A stretch of DNA of 64,000 nt from Patella vulgata (Eukaryota > Mollusca > Gastropoda > Patellidae), in assembly GCF_932274485.2 (NCBI RefSeq), contig NC_065883.2, positions 46,594,539 to 46,658,538 on the forward strand. Direction: 5' to 3'. A program made the position numbers and the translations under genes. The notes under the pieces were generated by a model. The model saw nothing but the letters and a program-made list of their open reading frames with translations. It made no database searches and was not told the origin of the DNA. This document shows positions 21,558 through 32,035 of the stretch, one piece after another; the first letter of the stretch is position 1; each line of letters opens with the position of its first letter.

Positions 21558-22087
21558 TTCTTTTACGATAATAGGGGTTTTTTTCATGGGGGGTCTATTA
21601 TATATATACTTTGCATCAATATGTCGTTTTCTAATATAAAGGTAACAATTATTTTCGTGATAATTATATCTAGGGTTTATTGGCGCTAGGAATATGTGTG
21701 CTAACTTCATTTCGAATCCGGGTGACCCTATGGCTGTATCGCGTAAATCATTAATTTCCGTCATAGTCCGGACTTTTTTCCGTATGCAAATGACGTTCGT
21801 CGTAGATCCCATATAAGGTATATGTTCTACTATGCAAGGTTCTATTATGCATTTGTCTATTATGCAAAATGCAGAATGCAGAAGTTAATGTGCAAAATAA
21901 CTATAATACTGTATTTTGTATTATTGATAAGTGTATTCTGTATTTTAACACCGTGACATTGGTATTGTTGAGCAATGGAAATTGCAAATTGTAAAACTAA
22001 AAAACGTATTTTGAACTACTGACATTTGCAGTTTGCACCGTGAACAATGAAATAATATTGGCAACGTTATACTTCCATACTACTCAT
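21558..22087. other. Non-coding stretch
   Basis: Contains several TATTATGCA/TCTATTATGCA iterations at 21832-21870 and a repeat of TGTATTTTG-type words. A minus-strand 114-codon frame here and in the satellite has no domain. Confidence 0.4.
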
Positions 22088-22176
22088 GTTTATCCGACCA
22101 GGATCCTTGGTAAACAATACATCGTCCTATTGTTTTATCGCCATTACTTTCCAAAATGGGAAATAAAATCTTAAAA
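22088..22176 (+). repeat. 89-bp duplicate of 20316-20404
   Basis: CGACCAGGATCCTTGGTAAA, AATACATCG, CCATTACTTTCCAAAAT and ATAAAATCTTAAAA match the left copy with few changes. The two copies bracket the satellite. Confidence 0.7.
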
Positions 22177-22265
22177 GGTATAAGAAAAATTGAGCCCCAT
22201 TCCGCTTTCGTTTCATTTTTTTTACTGCTGTCGCCCGTCTTCAATCAGCCCACCCCACATAACAA

Positions 22266-22699
22266 TATGATGTTAATTTTACGTTACATTTACGTAAAAA
22301 TGGTCAGTCAGTTTACCATCATTTTGCTCATCTTTTTAACGATAATTTTACGTCAGGAAATGACGTTAATCTAACGTAAACTTTACGTCATTTTTACGTT
22401 ATATTTACGTCATTTTCTGACGTAAATCTAACGTAAACTTTACGTCATTTTCTGACGTAAATCTAACATAAAATTTGCGTAAAGTTTACGTCATTTTCGT
22501 TAGATTTACGTCAGAAAATGACGTAAACTTTACGTTAGATTTACGTCAGAAAATGATGTAAATATAACGTAAAAATGACGTAAACTTTACGCTAGATTAA
22601 CGTCATTTCCTGACGTTAAATTGTCGTTAAAAGGATGAGCAAAATGATGGATATCTAACCGACCATTATAACGTAAATCTAACATTAAATTAACATCAT
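22266..22699. repeat. 430-bp palindrome built of ACGTAAA motifs
   Basis: The arms 22316-22470 and 22497-22650 are near-perfect reverse complements. Left reads CCATCATTTTGCTCATC then TTTAACG..ACGTCAGGAAATGACGTTAA; right ends GATGAGCAAAATGATGG. The match extends imperfectly outward to ATGATGTTAATTTT at 22267 and AAATTAACATCAT near 22698. ACGTAAA/TTTACGT words recur every 10-25 bases. A single strand could fold into a very long hairpin. It fits a foldback/MITE-like element; no transposase or target duplication is seen. Confidence 0.8.
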
Positions 22700-22847
22700 T
22701 TACGGATGCAATTCTAATGTCAAATTTTGATGAGCAAAGTTACGAAAATATAACCAACCATTAAAACCTTCAAAAGTATTCATTATTTGCGGCAGTAAAT
22801 GGGAAGTACATTCAACCAATAATCAAATTTTCCTGACCCGTGGGTGA

Positions 22848-23070
22848 GGCTAAAAGTTGAGTGGTCCAACGTGTGCGCTTTAGATCATAAGGTCTGTCAT
22901 TGAGTCAAGTGGTTTGTTTCCACACCCAACTTGAACATGGGTTTTCTCTTGGTCCTCCTACTACTAAAGATTCCTGGTGCGGATGAATTATTCAACTTGA
23001 ATTGAATCACTTAGTCCCAAAGGACAGTTTATGTCTATTGGATGTTTTACCCCATTGCTCTCTATCTACC
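22848..23070 (+). mobile_element. SINE-A copy, diverged with internal deletion
   Basis: GATCATAAGGTCTGTCATTG, then TGGGTTTTCTCTTGGTCCTC, ATTATTCAACTTGAATTG, AGTCCCAAA and a CCCCATTGCTCTCTAT tail. The tRNA head is poorly kept. Confidence 0.7.
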
Positions 23071-23243
23071 CATAACCAGTCAATATTCTAAATGTATTAC
23101 ACAGAAAAGTTAAAAATCTAGCAGAATTATATGACAAAATATACTACAAGTATGTATACATATACTTTATTTAAAAGACAAAAATAAATTGTTATAAAAT
23201 ACAAAATACACATTTAAATATTAACAGTTTTTATCCACAGCTG

Positions 23244-23465
23244 TTTGAGAAATGAAGACGGGCGTATGCCACACAGTGTGCAGAGCTATGGCGTACTCTT
23301 ATATAAAATTCCAACTGCCAAGGGATCTTTCACACACACACACTTGAGTTTACACTGTACCTTGGTTGTTTTTTTTTGTCCCTTCCGTATGACTAGTCAG
23401 CCATCCATGTCAGGTCCTCTGTCCGGCATCACTGACAAGGGAAAATGTTCAAGAAAAAGGTCTAC
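23244..23465 (-). mobile_element. SINE-B fragment
   Basis: AATGAAGACGGGCGTATGCC, AAATTCCAACTGCCAAGGGA, a CACA expansion and GGCATCACTGACAAGGG in reverse SINE-B order. Ends are lost. Confidence 0.75.
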
Positions 23466-23607
23466 ATTAGCGCTATGAAAGTGTTGATATGCATATAAGA
23501 AAGAAAAAACTGGGATATTGACCAAATTGGGCCAAAACCTATAGCCTCTATCTTATTTGCTCAAGGTATTGATGGAATAGGAGTTAACTTTGGAATGAGT
23601 GAAATGA

Positions 23608-24214
23608 AATGGGGTTTAATGTCCTATTCCGACAGGGCTAATGACATGGAAATATGCTATACAGTGTCCTATTATGGAATTTTATCCAGACAGCGGCGCT
23701 AAAGCCTAATCTTATATCGAATTCAAACTGCCAAGGGATCTTTCACGTGCACACCAATGTGTGCACAGGACCTCGGTCATTCGTACCATCCAAATGACTA
23801 GACAGCTGTCCCTCCTTGTCAGGCTCTCTGTCCTGCACCTCTGACAAGGGGAGGAAACCAAGTCTGGAAATCATGAAGAACTTTCTCGGCCGACACTGGA
23901 ATGGAATGTTGTGGAATGCTGAATATTGATAGGTTTCGTCCTCTCATGATTCCAGTGTGTAACACAAATTTGAAAAAGATCAATTAAGAATAAACACAGC
24001 ATCTATTGCATTTGAAAAAGGGAGAATTAACCAAGGAAGGCAATGCTTGTCCTCTCACAATCGGAATGATTCACATTTCACACCCAGTGCATCACTGACA
24101 ATGGGAAACCACACCGGAAAATCAGGATGAACTTTCTCGGCCAATGCAGGGATCGAACACCCGACCTCCAGACTAGATAACCATTGGCTTTCCGACTTAA
24201 CCAACGTGATCCCC
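23608..24214 (-). mobile_element. Two SINE-B pieces separated by 180 bp
   Basis: 23608-23905 covers the tail to the CTTTCTCGGCC segment. 24084-24214 covers the CATCACTGACAATGG segment to the tRNA head (TTAACCAACGTGATCCCC). Because both contain the CACTGACAA..CTTTCTCGGCC segment, they are two copies and not one copy with an insert. The 180 bases between are unidentified. Confidence 0.75.
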
Positions 24215-24417
24215 GTTGTGGCTACAATTCCTGGATTTGAAGGTCAGGTATGATATGAAACGAATATTTTGAACCGGTTCACCAATGCAACCAATCCGTG
24301 ACGGGTTAACTAATAGAGGGTTACATCCTTGATATAAATATACTTGTCGCGGGTTTTAAAAATAGAAATATATATATAAAGGTAGCTCAAAATTCATCTC
24401 TACATGTACATAGGCCA

Positions 24418-24779
24418 AGGGGGGATCATGTGGCTAAGTGGGTAAGACGCTGACTCGCTAGCCTTGAGGTCGGGTGTTCGATCCCTGCATTGGCCGAGAA
24501 AGTTCATCCCGATTTTCCGGTGTGGTTTCCATTTGTCAGTGATGCAGGACGGAGGGCCTGACGAGGACAGCTGTCTAGTCGTTTGGATGGGACAAAAAAA
24601 AACAAGGTCCAGTGTACACATTGGCGTGCACGTACAAGAGCCCTTGAAGTTAGAATTCGATATAAGAGAAGGCCGTAGTGCCACTGTCCGGGCAAAATTT
24701 CCCACATAGCACACTGTATGGCGTATGCCCATCTTCATTGGCCCAGTTCAGAGCAAAACAGTAGGACTTTAAACTTTCA
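24418..24779 (+). mobile_element. SINE-B, full length
   Basis: Starts GGGGGATCATGTGGCTAAGT with an A box (TGGCTAAGTGGGTAAGACG) and a B box (GGTGTTCGATCCCTGC), as in tRNA-derived SINEs. The body has GTGCACGTACAAGAGCCC and AATTCGATATAAGAG, and it ends ACTTTAAACTTTCATTTC. Short frames on both strands are by-products. Confidence 0.9.
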
Positions 24780-24815
24780 TTTCACTAGCCACAGCTCTGT
24801 TTTCTTTCACCAAAG

Positions 24816-25104
24816 GGGGGGGGGGATGGCTGAATGGTTAGCGTGCGCGCGCTGTATCATAAAGTCTGTCATTGAGTCGACTGGCGTGGTTTCGAATCCC
24901 CGGTTGTACGTGGCAAGGAGTAGGGTCGCCTGTCCAACCTCGTGGGTTTTCTCCGGGTCCTCCGGTTTCCTCCCACTGCTAAAGACCCCTACGCGCAAGC
25001 GAATTATGTAAATAAAAAATTAAACCATATGTTAGTCCCGAAATGACCTAGTTTGTGTCGAGTGGACGGTAAACCCCATTTCTCTCTCTCTCTCTCTCTC
25101 TCTC
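24816..25104 (+). mobile_element. SINE-A, full length, with TTTCACCAAAG duplication
   Basis: Best full SINE-A here. It begins with a G-run, then GATGGCTGAATGGTTAGCGT (A box) and TGGTTTCGAATCCCCGG (B box). The central TTTTCTCCGGGTCCTCCGGT core resembles deeply conserved SINE core domains reported in several animal phyla; which one was not checked. It ends in (CT)n. TTTCACCAAAG precedes (24805-24815) and follows (25105-25115). Confidence 0.9.
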
Positions 25105-25115
25105 TTTCACCAAAG

Positions 25116-25489
25116 GGGGGGATCAAGTGGCTAAGTGGGTGAGACGCTGGCTCGCTAGCCTGGAGATCGGGTGTTCGATCCCTGTATTGGCCGAGAAAGT
25201 TCATCCTGATTTTCCGGCGTGGTTTCCCTTGTCAGTGATGCAGGACAGAGGGACTGACAAGGACAGCTGTCTAGTCGTTATGGGACGAAAACCGAGGTCC
25301 CGTGTAGACATTGGCGTGCACGTAAAAGATCCCTTGGCAGTTGGAATTCGATATAAGAGTAGGCCGTAGCCCCGCTGCCCAGGCAAAATTTCCCTCATAG
25401 CACACTGTATGGCATATGCTCGTCTTCATTAGCCCAGGTTAGGAGCAGAACAGTAGGACGTTAAACCCCATTTCATTTCATTTCATTTC
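25116..25489 (+). mobile_element. SINE-B, full length, sharing the same target duplication
   Basis: Begins GGGGGGATCAAGTGGCTAAG and ends CCCCATTTCATTTCATTTC. TTTCACCAAAG flanks it at 25105-25115 and 25490-25500. The same 11-mer also stands left of the neighbouring SINE-A, so three copies of the target separate two SINEs. Confidence 0.9.
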
Positions 25490-25500
25490 TTTCACCAAAG

Positions 25501-26086
25501 ACCACATAAATACTTCATTTAGCACTTGTCATTTGAAACAGTTATAGCCTATGTCTTGTCTGGAAGAGGGGGCATCATCACATTACCATACAGGGTATAA
25601 GTCGATGTTGAGTATAAGTCAAATTGCCAAATTTTACATTTTTCCGACCTACATCCATAATTAAGTAGAGGCGGTATATAAGACTAATGCTTTTCAACTC
25701 CACGAGTTTCGGGACTGTTATCCAAATCTAATACTGTGCCGGTGTACGCCGAAGAAAAGTTGGGCCATATAAATAACGAGGGTCTGGGACAGTTGTCAAT
25801 AACACTTGCATTTATAAACAAACATGAATCGTGATGACGAATTAGGATTCAATAAAAAAAAAACAACATAGATATGGCCCATGAAGAGAGAAATTTTACA
25901 ATAAAAAAAATTAAGCGTGTTGGATATTGAACTGACAATGCAATCAAATGGATTTTCGGAAATAGCATTCTTATATAAATTTCATGGGCGTCAACATCTT
26001 GTTTTAGGACTAGTTACCTCCCTTAGACTTTGTTTATGATAATGTAAAAGACCGGATAATCTAGCCTATGACCGTTTATTCTCAAA
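25501..26086. other. Non-coding stretch
   Basis: No repeat family, gene or splice-bounded frame is recognised. A ACTAGTTACCTCCCTTAGAC word at 26009-26028 belongs to the AGGGAGGTAACT-type motif seen at the Helentron ends. Confidence 0.4.
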
Positions 26087-26306
26087 TGTTGACAACGCAA
26101 CCACACTAATATTCGTAGAATATAGAATATTTTTTTCTAGATGATAGAGACTAATAATATGCCAAAATTGAAATGTGTGTATAAATATGGTATATATGTT
26201 GACAACGCAACCACACTAATATTCGTAGAATATAGAATATTTTTTTCTAGATGATAGAGACTAATAATATGCCAACATTGAAATGTGTGCATAAATATGG
26301 TATATA
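26087..26306 (+). repeat. Tandem duplication, 110-bp unit, two copies
   Basis: TGTTGACAACGCAACCACAC starts at about 26088 and again 110 bases later; the units differ at about three positions (for example CCAAAATTG against CCAACATTG). High identity means a recent duplication. Confidence 0.9.
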
Positions 26307-26868
26307 CTTAACTACACCAATATTATACCTATGTCATAGAATTTGTTACACACATTACAAATATAATCTTAATAGAGATCTTTGCTATGGTTGATCTATC
26401 AGTAAAAATTGGAAGATTTGTAAGGAACGCAAAAGGTTATTGTTTACTGGCTGCAGCAGGGAGCAATAACAGGAACACAGATGATTTTCAACTCACTGAT
26501 ACAACTCAGTTTAAACTTTAAGCCAAAGAGCTGTTATATAATACTGTGACAGGATATCTGCTCTAAACTAACTAGTCATCAAAGAATTGACTGTCAAAAG
26601 TTCAGACAGAAAGTATTTTAGGCCTACAATGCTTGTAAAGCTTTGGCCTACATTCTGATGATATTTGTGCTACCATAGATACATATATATTTATATCATT
26701 ACATTATGTGACAAGTAGTAGTGTTTGGCAAGTAGTAGTGTTGTCTAACTTTCATTATAAAGCCCATACAAATCTTTTTAGAACTTCTTTGTCATTACTG
26801 CCACCAAGGGTGCTCAAATATACATGTAGGATCTGTAAAATAAAAAGCAACTTTATACTCCCAAAAAA
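26307..26868. other. Non-coding stretch
   Basis: AT-rich with a short direct repeat (ACAAGTAGTAGTGTT.. and GCAAGTAGTAGTGTT at 26712-26742). No gene is supported. Confidence 0.4.
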
Positions 26869-27178
26869 AACGTAATTGGGTTAAACGGCCTACTGTTCAG
26901 CTCCAACTGGGCTGACAGCCAACCTACTGTGGATCTGTAATGAAATGGGGGTTCAACATCATACTGTGCTGCTCAAACTGGGCTAAAGAAGTTGGACAAA
27001 TGCTTGAAAGTCTGCTGTGATGGAAATTTTGACTGGACCGTGTGTACAAAAGAGCTTGGTTTTTTGTCCTATCCGAACAACTGTACATTAGCCCTTACCA
27101 GCCCCTCTGTCTTGCACCAGTTAAAAGAGGAACCATGCCAGAAAATCCTGATGAACTTTCTTGGCCACCACAAGAAAA
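26869..27178 (-). mobile_element. Two diverged SINE-B pieces
   Basis: A 50-bp tail fragment at 26869-26925 and a longer piece at 26938-27178 (GGAAATTTTGACTGGAC, CCTATCCGAACAACTGTACA, TGATGAACTTTCTTGGCC). Both are old; a central deletion removed the AATTCCAACTGCC segment. Confidence 0.7.
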
Positions 27179-28854
27179 AATAAGCAGGAGAGTAGGACTG
27201 AAACCTTTATGTACAAGTATGTACGGGCAAACTTGTTATTTAATGTTATATCATATAAATAGGCCTATGTATATAAGCTTAATGTCTTGATTATCCATTT
27301 TTCAATTAAATTAAATCATTAACATTAACCGCCAGTGTTTGAATCTGTGAACATCTCGAGCACCCGATGGCATTGAGACTTGATTATAGACTTAGCAAGT
27401 TAATACATTAAAATGTCTGATAAACAAATTTAACATTTACAGTCTCAAGAAATACCTACTTAACCTACGTACAATATATAGATTTAGCTCTTGCATTATG
27501 CATTATTAAATTTGCAAAAATATCAGTACAATAACAACAAAAAAACCCAACCTGAAACACCCATAAAAATGTTTAGAAAATACTACATGTACTTATATTA
27601 TAATTAGCACAGCCTGAATTTTAACAGTCTACATCATTAATAAATTCGTTATGTGTTTGATAATTTTTGGATCCAGATTTTTTAAAAACAATTTTGGAAC
27701 CAGTATTACTTTCGATAACTTAAAGCAATGTTGATTTTGTTTATGAATAGTATGGTTTACGGACAATGTAACTGCATCGTGTTAAAAACAAATACTGACT
27801 GTCTGATATACAAAGTTGCGTGCAAACTTTTTCCACGGCCAGATTATTTTTTTTATCAACATTAGATCTATCGGTATACTGTCAATGGAAGTTCGCATAA
27901 AAAGTGCACTTACCTTCAACTTTACTTTGCTGAATCCAAAATCGTGTGTGTATGTGTGGAATAGCTTTATTTAACTTTAAATCACGGCATCATTTCTTCT
28001 TTGGGAAAAATAATAACCTATGCCGCCATTTTAAATCCCAGAATTCCGTACGTTCCGGTCAAACGAACAAACAAAAAATATTTAATAAATAATTGAAGCA
28101 ATTTAGATAAATAACAACAATAACCGTAACCTGTAAAAAAATATTGTAATGTGAATAGAAATAATATGATATAAACCGATTTTAACACAATCATCAACCG
28201 TGAACAGATCGTGACCTTGACCTTGCCCGAGACGATAAAAATATATTTGTACATCTATGTAGGTCTAAAAATGGCGACTGTTCGTTTGAAAGGCCTGTAA
28301 TATTTCTGATAATGAATCTATTCATATAATTTGTTTGTATACGCTCTACCATATTTTATATGAGGTTACATAATTACGTTATATTAAAAGAATAATCAAA
28401 TCGGGGAATTTTAATTTTCAGAGATAGGTCCATTATCGAGAGACGATAAATATATGGACTCATATAGCTAGAGTAGATCTCTATGTTAATTGACTGGGTC
28501 ATTATTATCTATTTTTCAGATTCATAACTTAAAAAAATGGAACTAGTCTTGGTCCAACCTTTATTTTTATATGGTTTTACAACTTATATAATTAAGTGTT
28601 GAACTTTTAAATTCGAAATAAAAAAACGGCAACAATCGACTCATGACCTATTTTATATATTGTATATGTAGACAGCCGCCATTTTGAATGACATTAACAA
28701 CACACATTGATTTAAGCAATATTTTATTTAGATATTAAGAACTAAATTTTCAAAAATTTAAGGATTCATGAACAAGGCCAAAGAATATTATAATTGATCT
28801 CCATATTGTTAATGGTAATACAATTCCAAGAATGTACACTTGTACAAACATACA
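27179..28854. other. Unique-looking AT-rich DNA with a possible 5' exon and promoter
   Basis: 27345-27520 is similar to 11530-11670. On the minus strand a consensus donor, GTTGAAG|GTAAGTG, lies at about 27906-27918. About 110 bases further 5' on that strand lies AAAATGGCGGC (28022-28033), a YY1-like element that often overlaps animal start regions. A second AAAATGGCG on the plus strand is at 28266. This could be the non-coding first exon and promoter of a minus-strand gene, perhaps the one with exons at 11947-17288, but nothing links them. Frames here are too short to call. Confidence 0.3.
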
Positions 28855-29170
28855 TGAAGGCCTTATATAAATAATGATCATGAATTTTATATTTACTGGT
28901 GCAAGGATAATTAATTTTATATTTACTGGTGCAAGGTTGATGAAGGCCTTATATAAATAATGATCATGAATATTATATTTACTGGTCCAAGGATCATTAA
29001 GTTTATATTTACTGGTGCAAGGTACTACATTTAATAACTTTAATTATAAAAACATTTAATGCATTGTCGGCCTATGAATTTTATATTTACTGGTGAAAGG
29101 ATCATTAATTTTATATTTACTGGTGCAAGGTACTATATTTAATAAATTTAATTATAAAAACACTTCATGC
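28855..29170 (+). repeat. Interleaved tandem repeats with TTTATATTTACTGGTGCAAG
   Basis: TATATTTACTGGTGCAAGG or close variants occur at least six times between about 28888 and 29130. They are grouped with GAAGGCCTTATATAAATAAT (twice) and TTAATTATAAAAACA..CGGCCTA (twice, about 29040 and 29150). Higher-order repeat with no coding sense. Confidence 0.8.
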
Positions 29171-29304
29171 ATAGTCGGCCTAGGTGTGGACTACTCCGAA
29201 CATTTGGACAGTGATAACTTTTTAGTAGAGAACAACTTTGCTTTATGAAACAGTTTCCGACAATCAATCATTATTTGTTTTGTCAAATTTTTGGGTATCA
29301 AAAT

Positions 29305-29350
29305 TGAGAGAGAGAGAGAAATGGGGTTTAACGTTCACTTGACTCGATGA
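29305..29350 (-). mobile_element. SINE-A tail fragment
   Basis: GAGAGAGAGAGAAATGGGGT then TTAACGTTCACTTGACTCGA is the reverse complement of the SINE-A 3' end. Confidence 0.7.
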
Positions 29351-29504
29351 TACAACAAAAAACACAATTACTATTTTAATTAAAGCGACATTTCGTTGAG
29401 GGTTCTCTCAACGTTTTCAAGTAAATGATGCTCAATAGTCAACGGGTGCACTCGTCCGCTTGCCAGCCTATCTTTTATAGTCCCATTGGTGCAGAAAAGT
29501 AGGA

Positions 29505-29915
29505 AAATTAAATAAAATTAAATGAGATTAAACATCCTACTGTTTTGCTCTGAGTGAGCTAATGAAGACAGGCATACACTATATACAGTGTACTATGACG
29601 GAAACTTTGCACGGATAGCGGCACTATGGCCTACTCTGATATTGAATTACAACTGTCGGAGTGTCTTTTACGTGCATGCCAATATGTACATGAGGACTTG
29701 ATTTTTCGTATGACCCGAACAACTATACCTTATCCCTTGCCAGATCCTCCGCCCTGCCACAGTCGATAGAAAATTTCCGTCATAGCACTCTGCATTGCGT
29801 ATGACTATCTTCAATAGTCCGATTGGTGCAGAAAAGTATGAAAATGAATTTTAAATGGGGTTTGAACATCCTACTATTTTGTTCCAAGTGGGCTAATGAA
29901 GAAGGGCATATGCTA
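29505..29915 (-). mobile_element. Diverged SINE-B plus a second tail piece
   Basis: 29505-29780 has CATCCTACTGTTTTGCTCTG, GCACTATGGCCTACTCTGAT and CTTTTACGTGCATGCCAATA. 29850-29915 repeats the tail side only (GGGGTTTGAACATCCTACTA). Both old. Confidence 0.7.
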
Positions 29916-30189
29916 TAATGGTTAAAATGTTGTGATTTTGGGTTAAAATGCCGTGATGTTGGGTTATCGCATTACGAAGGGTGATATCAGTCACCATATC
30001 TACTGGGTTTCTTTAATACTCATATTTATAGTATTTTATAGAGTCAGACTAGTGGACTAGTGAATGCACGGATTAGTGCACCCACGGACTAGTGAACCCG
30101 CAGACTAGTAATTGGTAATGATGGAAAAGTGTGTAAAGACCTGTTTTACAGGTTGGCATGCACTTAGAACTATTTGTAATGACTATATG

Positions 30190-30290
30190 CGGAAATGCTG
30201 CTCTCCAGGCAAAATGTCTTTCCTAGCACATCTTCATTAGTAAGTGCGGTAATGCTGCTGTCCAGGCAAAATTTCTGTCATAGCACATCT
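30190..30290 (+). mobile_element. Two tandem SINE-B 3' scraps
   Basis: AATGCTGCT.TCCAGGCAAAAT..TAGCACATCTTCATTA occurs twice about 58 bases apart. It corresponds to the GCCGCTGCCCGGGCAAAATT..CATAGCACAC segment. Confidence 0.65.
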
Positions 30291-30307
30291 TCATTACTAA
30301 TTTTGAT

Positions 30308-30650
30308 AAAGCCACGGTGGCTAAATGCGTTAGATGCTGGCTCTGTAATCCGGAGGGCACGTGTTCGATCCCTGCATTGGTGGAGAAAGTTCATCAGGAT
30401 TTTCCGACATGGTTTCCCCTTGTCAGAGGTGCAGGAACAAGGACAGTAGTCTAGTCACTCAGATGGGACAAAAAACCGAGGTACCATGTATACATTGGCT
30501 TGCACGAAAAGATCCTTTGGCAGTTGGATTCGATATTAGTAGGCCATAGTGCCGCTGCTGGGGCAAAATTTCCCTCATAGCACATTGTATGGTATGTACC
30601 TGTCTTCATTAGCCCAGTCGGAGCAGAACAGTAGGACAATAAACCGATTT
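30308..30650 (+). mobile_element. SINE-B copy
   Basis: Head CACGGTGGCTAAATGCGTTA, B box GTGTTCGATCCCTGC, body with TTGGCTTGCACGAAAAGATC and AGTCGGAGCAGAACAGTAGG. Slightly shortened between the body blocks. Confidence 0.8.
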
Positions 30651-30709
30651 CATCAGGACAAACCTACATGAGGAAAAACCTACATTTCACAAACTTAGTA
30701 ATTAGTAAC

Positions 30710-30968
30710 GGGGGGGTTGGATGGCTGAATGGTTAGCGTGCGGGCGCTGATCATAAAGTCTGTCATTGAGTTGACTGGCGTGGTTTCGAATCCCCGGTTG
30801 TACGTGACAAGGAGTAGGGTCGCCTGTCCAACCTCCGGTTTTCTCCCACTGATAAAGACCCCTACGCGCAAGCGAATTATGTAAATAAAAATTAAACCAT
30901 ATGTTAGTCCCGAAATGACCTAGTTTGTGTCGAGTAGACGTTAAACCCCATTTCTCTCTCTCTCTAAG
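30710..30968 (+). mobile_element. SINE-A with AATTAGTAAC duplication
   Basis: Near full length; lacks the GTGGGTTTTCTCCGGGTCCT portion in part. AATTAGTAAC flanks it at 30700-30709 and 30969-30978. It inserted just in front of an older SINE-B. Confidence 0.85.
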
Positions 30969-30978
30969 AATTAGTAAC

Positions 30979-31520
30979 ACACTGGCTAGCAAATGAGGGG
31001 TTCAATTTCCGTGTTGGTCGAGAAAAATGAAATGAAATCGGGTTTAACGTCCTACTGTTCTGCTCCTAAACTGAGCTAATGAAGACGAGCATACGCCATA
31101 CAGTATGCTATGAAGGAAATTTTACCCAGGCAGCGGCGCTATGGCCTACTCTTATATCAAGTTCCAACTACCAAGGGATCTTTCATGTGCACTCCTGTGT
31201 GTACACGTGACCTCAGTTTTTCATCCCTGACTAGACAGCTGTTCTTGTCAGGCCCTCCGTCCTGTATCACTGACAAGGGGAAAACACGCAGGAAAATCTG
31301 GATGAACTTTCTCAGCCAATGCAGGGATCGAACACCCAACCTCCAGGCTAGCGAGTCAGCGTCTTACCCACTTAGCCAACGTGATCCCCATGTTGGGCGA
31401 GAAAGTTCCCTTTGTTAGTAGTGGTGTAGGACAGAGGACCTCAAAAAAACAGTGTCTAGTCCATCACGTGGGTGTGCACGTAAAAGAACCCTTGACATTT
31501 GGAATTTGAAATGAGAGTAG
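30979..31520 (+). mobile_element. Old SINE-B split by a younger one
   Basis: The left half (ACACTGGCTAGCAAATGAGG to TTGGTCGAGAAA) and right half (GGCGAGAAAGTTCC, GTGTAGGACAGAGGACCT, GTGCACGTAAAAGAACCC) belong to one (+) copy. The SINE-B at 31026-31390 sits between them. Confidence 0.75.
31026..31390 (-). mobile_element. SINE-B nested in an older SINE-B, 14-bp duplication
   Basis: Complete reverse-orientation copy, from AATGAAATGAAATCGGGTTT to the head CACTTAGCCAACGTGATCCC. TGTTGG(T/G)CGAGAAA flanks it at 31012-31025 and 31391-31404 with one mismatch. Confidence 0.85.
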
Positions 31521-31620
31521 ATCATTCATTCATTCGTTTTCTCTTTGTGTGTCACCTACAGACCGCAACTATTAAAGGAGCTAGATCTCTATTCTTGGGC
31601 ACTTAGAAATGGATACAAAA

Positions 31621-32020
31621 TGTAATGAAATGAAATGAAATGGGGTTTTAACGTCCAACTGTTCTGCTCCAAACTGGGCTAATGAAGATGGCCATACACC
31701 ATACAGTGTGTTATGAGGGAAATTTTGCCCCGACAGTGGCACTATGGCCTGCTCTTATATCGAATTCCAACTGTCGAGGGATCTTTTACATGCATGCCAA
31801 TGTGTACACGGGACCTCGGTTTTTTTTTATCCCATCTGAACAACTAGACAGCTGTCCTTGTCAGGCTCTCCGTCCTGCATCACTGACAAGGGGAAACCAC
31901 GCCGGAAATCTGGATGAACTTTCTCGGCCAATGCAGGGATCGAACACCCGACCTCCAGGCTAGCGAGCCAGGGTCTTACCCATTTTAATGACTAGACAGC
32001 TGTCTTGTCAGGCCCTTAAT
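31621..32020 (-). mobile_element. SINE-B copy followed by a SINE-B scrap
   Basis: 31621-31983 is nearly complete up to GGGTCTTACCCA. 31984-32020 (AATGACTAGACAGCTGTCTT, GTCAGGCCC) is a piece of another copy. Confidence 0.8.
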
Positions 32021-32035
32021 TGTTAGTATCATGAC

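Noticed and set aside
21468-21812. 114-codon minus-strand frame
   Set aside because: Half lies in the satellite and half in unique AT-rich DNA; no start context or domain.
24829-24920. tRNA gene signals (A and B boxes)
   Set aside because: They belong to the tRNA-derived SINE heads, with SINE bodies attached and no cloverleaf of the right length.
24400-25400. Several 60-110 codon frames on both strands
   Set aside because: All lie inside SINE-A or SINE-B copies and reappear, broken, at other copies.
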